Origin: Bacillus sp. AFS015802
GTDB taxonomy: Bacteria; Bacillota; Bacilli; Bacillales; Bacillaceae_B
DNA: 64,000 nucleotides
Assembly (NCBI RefSeq): GCF_002561455.1
Contig: NZ_NTUP01000011.1
Location: forward strand, 81,433 to 145,432
Direction: 5' to 3'
Shown: piece by piece, positions 49,398 to 57,230 of the stretch
How the letters are laid out: each line of letters begins with the position of its first letter
How positions within the stretch are numbered: the first letter of the stretch is position 1
Made by a program: the position numbers and the translations under genes
The notes under the pieces: model-generated
Told to the model about the DNA's origin: nothing
Databases searched by the model: none
The model's input: only the letters and a program-made list of their open reading frames with translations

Positions 49398-50216
49398 TTA
49401 CCAGCTTGCTGCGGGATTTGTGTTATATACTTCGCTAAGTGTGGAAAGTGCCGTATCGAGTTCAGGAGTGTGTTCACCTAACCGTCCATTCCCCTTCTTC
49501 ATGCTTACTTTAGGCGGAAAGGCAAGCTGAGTGGTTTGGAAGACCGGTTGAAGAGCAAGCTCCCACCGTTTCGTTAAGCTTTCCTCCCCTTCGATCAGAG
49601 CCATAAGAGACATTTCCTTCCCCATCGGCCCCAGTGTCAGGACTCCGCCGAATTCATCCAGCACCCGGTCAATTGCCTGGTTCATTCGCTGCCTTGCTTC
49701 CCCACCTGAATTCATCAACTGGATGAACCACGTTTTCCAATGGAGCAGGTGATAGTATAATTCTGTGTTGATCTTGACGGCCATATCGGCAAGGGGTCCA
49801 TAGGAAGAATTCTTTAATGCATCGATCCTCACCTTTTTCGCCACGCTGTAAAAATAATGTCTCACGACAGCAAAGGCCCAATCGTAGCGGGGTTCCTCCA
49901 TATAGTTTCCAGGTCCATTCACTTCTTCCAGTATGATGGCATTTCGTCTTTCTGACGCTGTCCGCCCGTGTGCAAGGTGGTCTTGATCGCCTTCACCCAA
50001 TTCTTCAAGAAGCTGATAAAACATCGTGGCGTGCCCCATTGTGTCCTGGTTGATGGACGAAAATGCGACGTCTTCTTCAATATGCGGAGCGAGCCCCAGC
50101 CATTCAGAACCCCGGTAAGCAAGGATAAAATCGTCATCGGCCAGTTGATAAAGGAGGCTCAAAAGGGCTTCCTTATAATCTGCATTCGGAATGTCCTGTG
50201 GACTTTTCACATTCAT
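49398..50216 (-). CDS. paaC: Phenylacetyl-CoA epoxidase structural subunit PaaC
   Basis: PaaC is the non-catalytic ferritin-like partner of PaaA. It has about 272 residues with YQLADDDFILAYRGSEWLGLAP, GHATMFYQLLEELGEGDQDHLAHGR in part (DQDHLAHGR), and YYHLLHWKTWFIQL. The start is taken at 50216, where ATG overlaps the paaB stop (ATGA). The frame continues 8 codons upstream inside paaB. Confidence 0.93.
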   Translation of the reverse strand: MNVKSPQDIPNADYKEALLSLLYQLADDDFILAYRGSEWLGLAPHIEEDVAFSSINQDTMGHATMFYQLLEELGEGDQDHLAHGRTASERRNAIILEEVNGPGNYMEEPRYDWAFAVVRHYFYSVAKKVRIDALKNSSYGPLADMAVKINTELYYHLLHWKTWFIQLMNSGGEARQRMNQAIDRVLDEFGGVLTLGPMGKEMSLMALIEGEESLTKRWELALQPVFQTTQLAFPPKVSMKKGNGRLGEHTPELDTALSTLSEVYNTNPAASW

Positions 50217-50569
50217 TTCTTCTTCACCAACTCTCCCCATGACATGATTTCTTTCTCATCCAGCATTTCCTGTTCGTACTGTCTCCACTTCTTTTTCAAA
50301 TAGCCGTAGCCTTTGGCATTCCGGTAATCTTTATTATCAAGGCGCGAGACACTTTCCCGTTCTTCGGGTGTCATCATCCGGACATCCGACCGCTTCACGA
50401 CCCATATATCCGAAACAGGCTCCCGTCTCATGAAATTCTCCTGAGCCATCACCATGGCCAGTTCATGGTTGGGGGCGAGCAGGCTGAACTGATGCTGCAT
50501 CTGCGCCCCATCCGATCGTTTGCTGAACACTTCAAATTCCTGATAAAAGTTCTGACTCTTATCTGACAT
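50213..50569 (-). CDS. paaB: Phenylacetyl-CoA epoxidase subunit PaaB
   Basis: PaaB bridges the epoxidase complex. The 118-residue protein has FEVFSKRSDGAQMQHQFSL, MAQENFMRREPVSDIWVVKR (shown in part as AQENFMRREPVSDIW) and a lysine-rich tail. Length and motifs match the family. It is between paaA (17 nt) and paaC (4-nt overlap). Confidence 0.93.
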   Translation of the reverse strand: MSDKSQNFYQEFEVFSKRSDGAQMQHQFSLLAPNHELAMVMAQENFMRREPVSDIWVVKRSDVRMMTPEERESVSRLDNKDYRNAKGYGYLKKKWRQYEQEMLDEKEIMSWGELVKKK

Positions 50570-50586
50570 ACCTTCTCAATCCCTTC

Positions 50587-51555
50587 CTAGCTTACTTGGT
50601 CACCAGGGCTTAACGCTTCCCGGACCCATGCATTGTTATCATAGGATAACTCCCTCAAACGGAGGCGGTCCTTCGATTTCGGCCCGTTATTGCGGATGAT
50701 TTCCTTGAAGCGGCTCCAGTCGGGCTGCTTGTAGATCCATATATCCTTTTCTTCATCGAAGTACATCGTTTCATCCGGAAGGGTGAGCCCCAGCGAGAGC
50801 ATTCTCGGAACATATTTCGTGAAGAAGTCCTGACGGAGCTGTTCATTCGTTTTCGTCCTTATGTTGTATTTGATGGTGATATCCTGCTTTGAAGAACCAG
50901 TCGTCTTCGCATCACCCGGTCCAAAGAACATAAGGAGCGACTCCCACCAGCGATCCACGGCGTCCTGAACCAATGCCTTCTGGTCCGGGGTTCCTTCTGC
51001 GAGAGCCATGATGATCGCCTCCCCATGCTGAGCGTGGAATACCTCTTCCGCGCAAATCCTTTTCAGGGCCCGGGCATATGGCCCATAGGAAGCATGAAGC
51101 ATATTCGTTTGCGTGATGATCGCGGCGCCATCCACGAGCCAGCCGATCAATCCTGCATCTCCCCAGGTCGGCGCTTCCATGTGAAAGACGTTATGAAACT
51201 TTAAATCTCCCGAAAACAAATCTCTCATGATATGCTCTCTCGTTTTCCCATAAGGCTTCATCAGATCTTCCGCTACACGAAGCAGCAGCTGTCCGTGGCC
51301 CATCTCGTCCTGTACCTTTGCCATGATCCCCAGTTTCCTCCTGAGTGTCGGTGCTTTCGGGACCCATTCCTTTTCGGGGAGTGCCCCCATGATTTCACTG
51401 ATCCCGTGCATGGAAATCAATTTAATCAGTGCATTCCGGTACTCATCCGGCATCCAATCATCGGCTTCGATTTTTTCGTCATTCTCGATCTTTTTCATGA
51501 AATGAGCCATACGCTCATCTTCCGTCAATGGTTGATTTGTCAATACGTCACTCAT
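50587..51555 (-). CDS. paaA: Phenylacetyl-CoA 1,2-epoxidase catalytic subunit PaaA
   Basis: PaaA is the di-iron monooxygenase that epoxidises the ring of phenylacetyl-CoA. The 322-residue chain has iron-binding helices with KVQDEMGHGQLLLRVAEDL and CAEEVFHAQHGEAI (ExxH pairs), and MEAPTWGDAGLIGWLVDGAA. The length is normal. Electrons normally come from PaaE, for which I find no gene in the window. Confidence 0.95.
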   Translation of the reverse strand: MSDVLTNQPLTEDERMAHFMKKIENDEKIEADDWMPDEYRNALIKLISMHGISEIMGALPEKEWVPKAPTLRRKLGIMAKVQDEMGHGQLLLRVAEDLMKPYGKTREHIMRDLFSGDLKFHNVFHMEAPTWGDAGLIGWLVDGAAIITQTNMLHASYGPYARALKRICAEEVFHAQHGEAIIMALAEGTPDQKALVQDAVDRWWESLLMFFGPGDAKTTGSSKQDITIKYNIRTKTNEQLRQDFFTKYVPRMLSLGLTLPDETMYFDEEKDIWIYKQPDWSRFKEIIRNNGPKSKDRLRLRELSYDNNAWVREALSPGDQVS

Positions 51556-51628
51556 TGCAGGTCCTCCTTTATCACGTCATTACCACGTTGCGGTAAATTC
51601 GTGTGATAACTATTTTTCTCAAAAAAAT

Positions 51629-52954
51629 TTATTGAAGCATGGCTTCTCCTCTGAGATCGACAATCCGGATCGCTTTTCCCTCTGAGCGGGGAATTTCCCT
51701 CGGTCCCCTGATCTTCACATCCATGGAAACGTAGCAACGATCTTTCATCAGGCTCTTCACTTTTCCAGCCAATTCATTCAGGCGGTCATGCTGTAAGTCT
51801 TCTGATACTCCATGAAAGCATTCATCCGTGACCTCCACCTGGAGTTCCACTAGATCGAGTGCCCCCTTTTTCTTAAGATGAACCTGATAATGGGGCGCCA
51901 ATTCACTTACCTGAAGCAAAAAGTGCTCCATTTCGGAAGGAAACACGTTCACACCCCTGATGATGAGCATGTCATCGACTCTCCCTTTCACCCGTGACAT
52001 CTTCACCGTCGTCCGTCCACATGAACAGGTCCCATGCTGGATCGAAGCGATATCCCCGGTTCTGTAGCGGATGATCGGGAAGGCTTCCTTCGTTAAGCTC
52101 GTAAACACAAGCTCACCGACTTCCCCTTCCGGCAGAGGCTCGAGCGTATCGGGGTTTATGACTTCAACAAGGAAATGATCCTCTGCAATGTGAAGACCGT
52201 CCCGGGCCTCATGACATTCCATCGCAACCCCGGGTCCAATGACCTCACTTAAACCATAAATGTCGCAAGCTTTAATATTCATCTTACGTTCCAACGTCTT
52301 TCTCATCGTATCCGACCAGGGCTCTGCCCCGAATATCCCGTATTGCAAGGAAAGGGAAGCGGGATCCTTCCCTTGGGCCTCCATGGATTCAGCTAAATTA
52401 AGGACATAAGACGGAGTACCACAGATGATGGTCGGCTTGAAATCTTCCAATAATGTGATCTGTCTCGACATGTTCCCGCCTGACACCGGTACCGTAATCA
52501 TCCCGAGCTTTTCACTTCCATAATGAAGACCCAGTCCGCCGGTAAATAATCCATATCCGTAAGCATTATGCAGGACATCCCCCTGTTTCCCGCCTGCCAT
52601 GGCGATTGCACGGGCGACGATCCCTCCCCACATATCGATATCATTCTGGGTGTAGCCTACGACCGTGGGCTTCCCGCTCGTACCGCTTGATGCGTGGACC
52701 CTGACCATTTCCTCACGCTTTACCGCAAACAAGCCGAACGGATAATGATCACGAAGATCCTTCTTGATTGTAAGCGGTAACATTTTCAGGTCCGACAAAG
52801 ACTTTATATCCTCAGGTCTGATGCCCCTTCTCTCAAACTGTTCCCGGTAAAAGGGAACTTTCTCATACACTACGGAAGCAACCTGCTGAAGTCTCTCTAG
52901 TTGAAGGCGTTCCATTTGCGCTCGACCGGCAGTTTCAATCTCATGCAAAATCAA
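51629..52954 (-). CDS. paaK: Phenylacetate-CoA ligase
   Basis: PaaK activates phenylacetate with ATP and CoA. The 441-residue ANL-family enzyme has the P-loop-like HASSGTSGKPTVVGYTQND, IFGAEPWSDTMR, DIYGLSEVIGPGVAMEC and YRTGDIASI, and a C-terminal domain with VKGRVDDMLIIRGVNVFPSEME. The start is TTG at 52954 with GGGAGG 8 nt upstream. It is the first gene of the paa operon (paaK-A-B-C-D-EthD-paaF-paaG-ALDH-paaH-paaJ). Confidence 0.95.
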   Translation of the reverse strand: MILHEIETAGRAQMERLQLERLQQVASVVYEKVPFYREQFERRGIRPEDIKSLSDLKMLPLTIKKDLRDHYPFGLFAVKREEMVRVHASSGTSGKPTVVGYTQNDIDMWGGIVARAIAMAGGKQGDVLHNAYGYGLFTGGLGLHYGSEKLGMITVPVSGGNMSRQITLLEDFKPTIICGTPSYVLNLAESMEAQGKDPASLSLQYGIFGAEPWSDTMRKTLERKMNIKACDIYGLSEVIGPGVAMECHEARDGLHIAEDHFLVEVINPDTLEPLPEGEVGELVFTSLTKEAFPIIRYRTGDIASIQHGTCSCGRTTVKMSRVKGRVDDMLIIRGVNVFPSEMEHFLLQVSELAPHYQVHLKKKGALDLVELQVEVTDECFHGVSEDLQHDRLNELAGKVKSLMKDRCYVSMDVKIRGPREIPRSEGKAIRIVDLRGEAMLQ

Positions 52955-52996
52955 TGTATCGGCCTCCCTGTCATCATATAAAAATATATTTATATA

Positions 52997-53012
52997 ACGT
53001 TATTAATTCGTT
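52997..53012. promoter_or_regulatory. Operator upstream of paaK (ACGTT/TCGTT)
   Basis: ACGTT (52997-53001) and TCGTT (53008-53012) are 11 bp apart, between the paaK promoter and the gene. This is the same design as at 37446, 40523, 41877 and 42894. Confidence 0.6.
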
Positions 53013-53044
53013 TATGTAATTATGTGTTATATTTATCTACTCAA

Positions 53045-53090
53045 AAGATAACGTGTCTGTTGAAAATTGTCAATATATTTTCAGAAAATT
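53045..53090 (-). promoter_or_regulatory. paaK operon promoter with near-perfect CodY box
   Basis: On the minus strand TTGACA (53068-53073) and TATCTT (53045-53050) are 17 bp apart. Directly upstream, AATTTTCTGAAAATA (53076-53090) differs from the CodY consensus AATTTTCWGAAAATT at one position. Nutrient control of the paa operon by CodY is inferred. Confidence 0.75.
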
Positions 53091-53184
53091 TAATAATTAG
53101 TTAATAAGGGTAAATGGGTTTCGCTGATATACCTAATGGAGCCTCCTTCATGCTACTCAGTAAGAATAGTAAGAACTCATAGCA

Positions 53185-53222
53185 AAAAGCCTGCTTTGAA
53201 ATCATTCAAAGCAGGCTTGGTT
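53185..53222. terminator. Terminator of the MFS exporter gene
   Basis: AAGCCTGCTTTGAA and TTCAAAGCAGGCTT form a perfect 14-bp stem around ATCA; the minus strand continues TTTTGC. Confidence 0.9.
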
Positions 53223-53227
53223 TGCGA

Positions 53228-54826
53228 TTATTCAGTAGCCGGCTTAAGGATTGTCTCTTCCTTCTCCGCTTCTTCCTGTAACTCTTTATCACGTTTGATC
53301 TTCCCGTTTCCAACCGACAGGGCCACTCCCACGCCGATGGCAATGAAGATCAATCCTGTTAAGAACACCGTAGTGAACGCATCGGACCACGCGGTTTCAA
53401 TCGAAGAAATCACGATGCTGCCGATTTCTTTCGGCACTTCCAGTAAGCCCGGCGTCACCAGCAGTCCGAACAGGGCATCCGTTTTTTCGCTTAGTCCGCT
53501 AAGGATCTGACCGGCTGCAGGATTTTGCTGCTGTGCCGCAACATCTTTCATATTCTCTTGAAGAGATTGATTCATGACTGCGTTTAATACGGTGATCCCG
53601 ATCGTACCCCCGATGGAACGGAAGAAGGTTGCTGAGGACGTGACAGCCCCGAGCCGGGATTTAGGGAACTCGTTTTGTACCGCAATCATGAGTGTCGGCA
53701 TGACTAATCCCATTCCGAACCCCATGACGATCATATACATATACGCCGTATATTCCTTCGATTCAGGACCCATCGTACTCATCAGGAAGAATCCGACCAC
53801 GGTGATCAGCATCCCTGCCGTCAGCACCGTACGATATCTGAGTCTTAATAATAATCTACCCCCGATGATACTGGCCACTATCAGTGAAATCATCATTGGT
53901 GTCATGGTAGATCCCGCTTGAGTCGGTGTCACGCCGAGGATTCCCTGCATGAACATCGGCACGAACATGATCGCACCGAACATTCCTAAACCGAGAAGGA
54001 ATCCCAACGCATTCGTTGTGGCGAACACCCGATTCTTGAACAGGCTTAAATCAAGGATCGGTTCCTTCGCTTTGTTTTCAATGAACCCAAAGACCAGAAG
54101 TAATGCAACGGACCCGCCAAAGAGCATGAAGCTCGTTCCTGAAACCCACTCGAATTTATCCCCTCCGAAATTCAGTCCTAGCAATAAGAGGACCAGTGCC
54201 GGAATCAACGTGACGATCCCGAGGTAATCAATACTGATTTTATCCGTCGGACGACCGACATTTTCATACTTCAGACCGATGAATAATAAAAGGGCGGATA
54301 ATAAACCAAAGGGTACGTTAATCAAAAAGATCCAGTGCCAGCTGATTGTGTCGACGATGAAGCCTCCTATGAACGGCCCGATCACGGAGCTCAGTCCGAA
54401 TAAAGCCCCGAACACACCCTGCCATTTCGCCCGCTGCTCAGCCGTGAAGATATCCCCGATGATGGTTTGGGACAATGGCATGATCATCCCGCCCCCGATT
54501 CCCTGAAGTCCGCGATACAGGACGAGCTGCTCCATGGAAGTGGCCGTGGCACAAAGCCCCGATCCGATAATAAAGATGATGACGCCGATTAAATATAATA
54601 ATCGCCTGCCATATAAATCCGATAGTTTCCCCACGATCGGTGTAACCGTAGTGGAAGTGATTAAATAAGCGGTGGTGACCCACGCAAAGATGGAAAATCC
54701 GTTCAGTTCTGCGATGATCGTCGGCATCGCCGTCCCTACCACCGTTTGTTCAAGGGCACTAAAGAACATCCCGATGATCAAACCGGTCAGGACTAAACGT
54801 CTATTGATTCCTGGTTGTACTGACAT
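53228..54826 (-). CDS. DHA2-family MFS multidrug exporter (EmrB/QacA type)
   Basis: This 532-residue membrane protein has about 14 helices. It shows LDxTVVGTAMPTI-type motif C region (FSALEQTVVGTAMPTI), GKLSDLYGRRLLYLIG (MFS motif A) and YRGLQGIGGGMIMPLSQTIIGD in part (YRGLQGIGGGMIMP). It probably exports drugs or toxic organics using the proton gradient. The C-terminal cytoplasmic tail is charged. It follows the MarR gene by 12 nt, so its expression is likely controlled by that regulator. Confidence 0.92.
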   Translation of the reverse strand: MSVQPGINRRLVLTGLIIGMFFSALEQTVVGTAMPTIIAELNGFSIFAWVTTAYLITSTTVTPIVGKLSDLYGRRLLYLIGVIIFIIGSGLCATATSMEQLVLYRGLQGIGGGMIMPLSQTIIGDIFTAEQRAKWQGVFGALFGLSSVIGPFIGGFIVDTISWHWIFLINVPFGLLSALLLFIGLKYENVGRPTDKISIDYLGIVTLIPALVLLLLGLNFGGDKFEWVSGTSFMLFGGSVALLLVFGFIENKAKEPILDLSLFKNRVFATTNALGFLLGLGMFGAIMFVPMFMQGILGVTPTQAGSTMTPMMISLIVASIIGGRLLLRLRYRTVLTAGMLITVVGFFLMSTMGPESKEYTAYMYMIVMGFGMGLVMPTLMIAVQNEFPKSRLGAVTSSATFFRSIGGTIGITVLNAVMNQSLQENMKDVAAQQQNPAAGQILSGLSEKTDALFGLLVTPGLLEVPKEIGSIVISSIETAWSDAFTTVFLTGLIFIAIGVGVALSVGNGKIKRDKELQEEAEKEETILKPATE

Positions 54827-54838
54827 ATGTTTCTCTCC

Positions 54839-55294
54839 TTATTCTTCTGTATAGTTCTCGATTGCTGCTGCCAGCTTTTCGTAAATCGCGACAAGCTGTT
54901 CGACATCGTCGTGATCAAGATAAGCGAGGTAACGGGAGAATATTTCTCTTCTCTTCGTTTTCGCCTTATCGAATGCCTCGCGTCCTACAGTTGTAAGCTC
55001 GAGCTTTACAATCCGGCGGTCGTTTTCGTCCCTAAGTCTTGAGACAAAATGATTCTTCAGGAGCCGATCAATCATGACGGTGATTGCACTCGGCTTCACC
55101 TCTAATTTCTCCGCCAGTTCCGTCGATTTCATCTCCCCTGCTGTCGACAAGAGATACAGGATGAAAAACTGAGGACCTGTTAGGTTCATCTCTTTCAATG
55201 CAACCGACATTTCCTGCTGAATGTGACGGTTTGAAATGTGAAAGGCGGTAAATAATCGATCGATATATGAATGTTGGATTGGTCCAGGGTTCAA
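54839..55294 (-). CDS. MarR-family transcriptional regulator
   Basis: This winged-helix regulator has 151 residues with LTGPQFFILYLLSTAGEMKSTELAEKLEVKPSAITVMIDRL (ends LTGPQFFILYLL and KPSAITVMIDRL) and the wing DENDRRIVKLELT. It likely represses its own operon with the downstream exporter and responds to a small aromatic or drug. The start is TTG 55294, with GGAGGG 7 nt upstream. A long palindrome lies 37 bp upstream. Confidence 0.9.
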   Translation of the reverse strand: MNPGPIQHSYIDRLFTAFHISNRHIQQEMSVALKEMNLTGPQFFILYLLSTAGEMKSTELAEKLEVKPSAITVMIDRLLKNHFVSRLRDENDRRIVKLELTTVGREAFDKAKTKRREIFSRYLAYLDHDDVEQLVAIYEKLAAAIENYTEE

Positions 55295-55330
55295 TTTTAC
55301 CCTCCATTTCTTTTCATTCGTTTAATAAAT

Positions 55331-55357
55331 TTAATATTTAACCTGTTTAAATATTAA
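55331..55357. promoter_or_regulatory. Palindromic operator upstream of the MarR gene
   Basis: Perfect 11-bp arms TTAATATTTAA (55331-55341) and TTAAATATTAA (55347-55357) are separated by 5 bp. The location just upstream of the marR-type gene fits an autoregulatory site. Confidence 0.65.
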
Positions 55358-55547
55358 TCACCTGATGTAAAAAAGTCAATCACTTTTTCTCCCTGAATTT
55401 CGCGTGAAAAAATGTCAGAAAACATCCATTATAAAAACTTTTATACGTAAATGCTTTCATAAGAATTTATCATTTACATGGGATTCCTCACTCTTTATAA
55501 TCGGGTTGATTGTTTTTCAAACTACCGATGAAAAAGGAGCGTGCTCC

Positions 55548-56393
55548 ATGATGAAACAAGTTCAATCTCTATTAAATATAGCGCTTGGTGCTTTTTTGAT
55601 CGCACTGAATATACATTTTTTCCTCTCTCCCAATAAAGTGGGCACGGGTGGTACGAGCGGGGCAGGCATCGTGCTGTCAAAATTTATGGACCTTCCTGTC
55701 GGGGTCATCATGTTTTCACTGGATATGTTGTTATTTCTTCTCGGATTGCTTTTGATCGGTCCAAGTTTCGGATTTAAGTCTGTATTCGCAAGCCTTTTAC
55801 TCAGCGGAATGGTCTGGGGGCTCGAGGTATTTCACCCCCTCACTAACCCGATCGGGCATGATGTTCTCATTCAAATTGTCATCGGGACGCTTATCGGGGC
55901 CATCGGGGTCGCCATGATCTTTAATCAGGAAGCTTCCGCTGGAGGGACGGGGGTCCTTGCGAAAATCATTCATACATTCACGGGTCTTGAACTGGGACGT
56001 GCCGTTCTGGCGTCGGATATTCTCATTGTCCTGGCATCTGCGTGGTTGTTCGGACTTCAGGTGGGATTGTATGCATTCTTCGGACTGCTGCTGAAGGGTA
56101 TGATGATCGACCGCACTCTTCAATTCTTTAATGAAAACAAAGAAGTCGTGATCATCAGCGAGCACAGTGAAGAAATAAAGGAGTTTATCGTGGATGACTT
56201 GGAAAAAGGAGCCACCCTGCATTCAGCAAAGGGGGCCTTTTCCGATGATCAAAAAGAAGTCATCACGACCATCCTTGGCCGCAAAGACTTCGCAAAACTG
56301 AAGTCATATATTCAATCAACAGACGATAAAGCCTTCATCACCGTTCACAGCATGAACGAAATATGGGGACATAATTTTAAGTCTTTCGCTTAA
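55548..56393 (+). CDS. YitT-family membrane protein
   Basis: This protein of about 281 residues has five to six hydrophobic helices in the first 165 residues (IALGAFLIALNIHFFLSPNKVGTGG, seen as ALGAFLIALNIHFFL) and a C-terminal cytosolic DUF2179 domain (about 195-281, VVIISEHSEEIKEFIVDDLEKG in part). The family is common in Firmicutes as DUF161 proteins of unknown substrate. The ATG at 55548 has AAGGAG 8 nt upstream. The frame extends to 55404 without a ribosome site. Confidence 0.88.
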   Translation: MMKQVQSLLNIALGAFLIALNIHFFLSPNKVGTGGTSGAGIVLSKFMDLPVGVIMFSLDMLLFLLGLLLIGPSFGFKSVFASLLLSGMVWGLEVFHPLTNPIGHDVLIQIVIGTLIGAIGVAMIFNQEASAGGTGVLAKIIHTFTGLELGRAVLASDILIVLASAWLFGLQVGLYAFFGLLLKGMMIDRTLQFFNENKEVVIISEHSEEIKEFIVDDLEKGATLHSAKGAFSDDQKEVITTILGRKDFAKLKSYIQSTDDKAFITVHSMNEIWGHNFKSFA

Positions 56394-56395
56394 TG

Positions 56396-56450
56396 GGCTG
56401 ATCCGGATCAGGTGCCTTACAGCTCCTGTTTTGGATCAGCCTCTTTTTCA
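56396..56450 (+). terminator. Terminator of the YitT-family gene
   Basis: GGCTGATCC pairs with GGATCAGCC and is followed by TCTTTTTC; the loop contains a second small AGGTGC/CTCCT helix. Confidence 0.8.
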
Positions 56451-56486
56451 TATATGATAGAAGATAGGAAATTTTAGATTGAATGG

Positions 56487-57179
56487 ATGATGATCGTGAA
56501 AAAGAGACAAACCGCAGAGTTAAGAGTATATGGACGCTTGAAGGATGCCTTGCTGGCACGAAAGATCGCCCCTGGTACACAGCTTATCGAGCAGATCATA
56601 TCGGAGAGAATGGAAGTGTCCAGAACCCCGATCCGTCATGCGTTGAAGCGCCTGGAAGCAGAAGGGCTCGTTCAGATCATCCCGAATCGGGGTGCCTTTG
56701 TCGTTCATCCTACCAGAGAAGAAATCATCTCTTTCTTTGAATTAAGAAAAGAACTGGAATTCCTTACCGTGAAGTACGGCCTCCCAAAGGTGAAAAAATC
56801 AGATTTATCGAGGCTTCATGCCTTTCTTGAAGATGAACAGGAAACGTATAAGCAGAAGGATTTGTTGAAATATGTAGAGTTGAATAAACAGTTTCACTTG
56901 TTCTTGGCCGAGGTCAGCGGCAATAAATTCTTGATGCGCTATATGGACGAAATGCTGACTCAATCCAATGTCTACCTATTTTTATTCGATGTTTTCTATC
57001 ATGTGGAGCCGGGTGAAAATGTCCGTTTCCGTGAACACGAAGACATGGTGAAGGCCATCGAAAACAAAGACCGGCAGACCCTGCTCGAACTGATCGACCT
57101 TCATATGAAGCACAGCTTTGATGATTTACGGATGGATGATAAGGGGTATTCGTCCCTCGAATCCGTTTTGTTAAAGTAA
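56487..57179 (+). CDS. GntR-family (FCD domain) transcriptional regulator
   Basis: The regulator has 230 residues: an N-terminal GntR winged helix (about 10-75, MEVSRTPIRHALKRLEAEGLVQIIPNRGAFV by its ends SRTPIRHALKRLEAEGLV and IIPNRGAFV) and a C-terminal all-helical FCD domain with metal-binding His residues in NKQFHLFLAEVSGN, FREHEDMVKAI and IDLHMKHSF. The ligand is probably an organic acid. The ribosome site is weak. ATG 56487, ATG 56490 and GTG 56499 are all possible starts. It stands between terminators as a single gene. Confidence 0.88.
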   Translation: MMIVKKRQTAELRVYGRLKDALLARKIAPGTQLIEQIISERMEVSRTPIRHALKRLEAEGLVQIIPNRGAFVVHPTREEIISFFELRKELEFLTVKYGLPKVKKSDLSRLHAFLEDEQETYKQKDLLKYVELNKQFHLFLAEVSGNKFLMRYMDEMLTQSNVYLFLFDVFYHVEPGENVRFREHEDMVKAIENKDRQTLLELIDLHMKHSFDDLRMDDKGYSSLESVLLK

Positions 57180-57188
57180 CATTATCAG

Positions 57189-57228
57189 AAAAGCCGATCC
57201 CCAAATGATTCGGGGATCGGCTTTTTCA
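57189..57228. terminator. Bidirectional terminator between the GntR gene and yfmM
   Basis: AAAGCCGATCCCC pairs with GGGGATCGGCTTT; A-run and T-run flank the stem. It serves two convergent genes. Confidence 0.92.
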
Positions 57229-57230
57229 CA

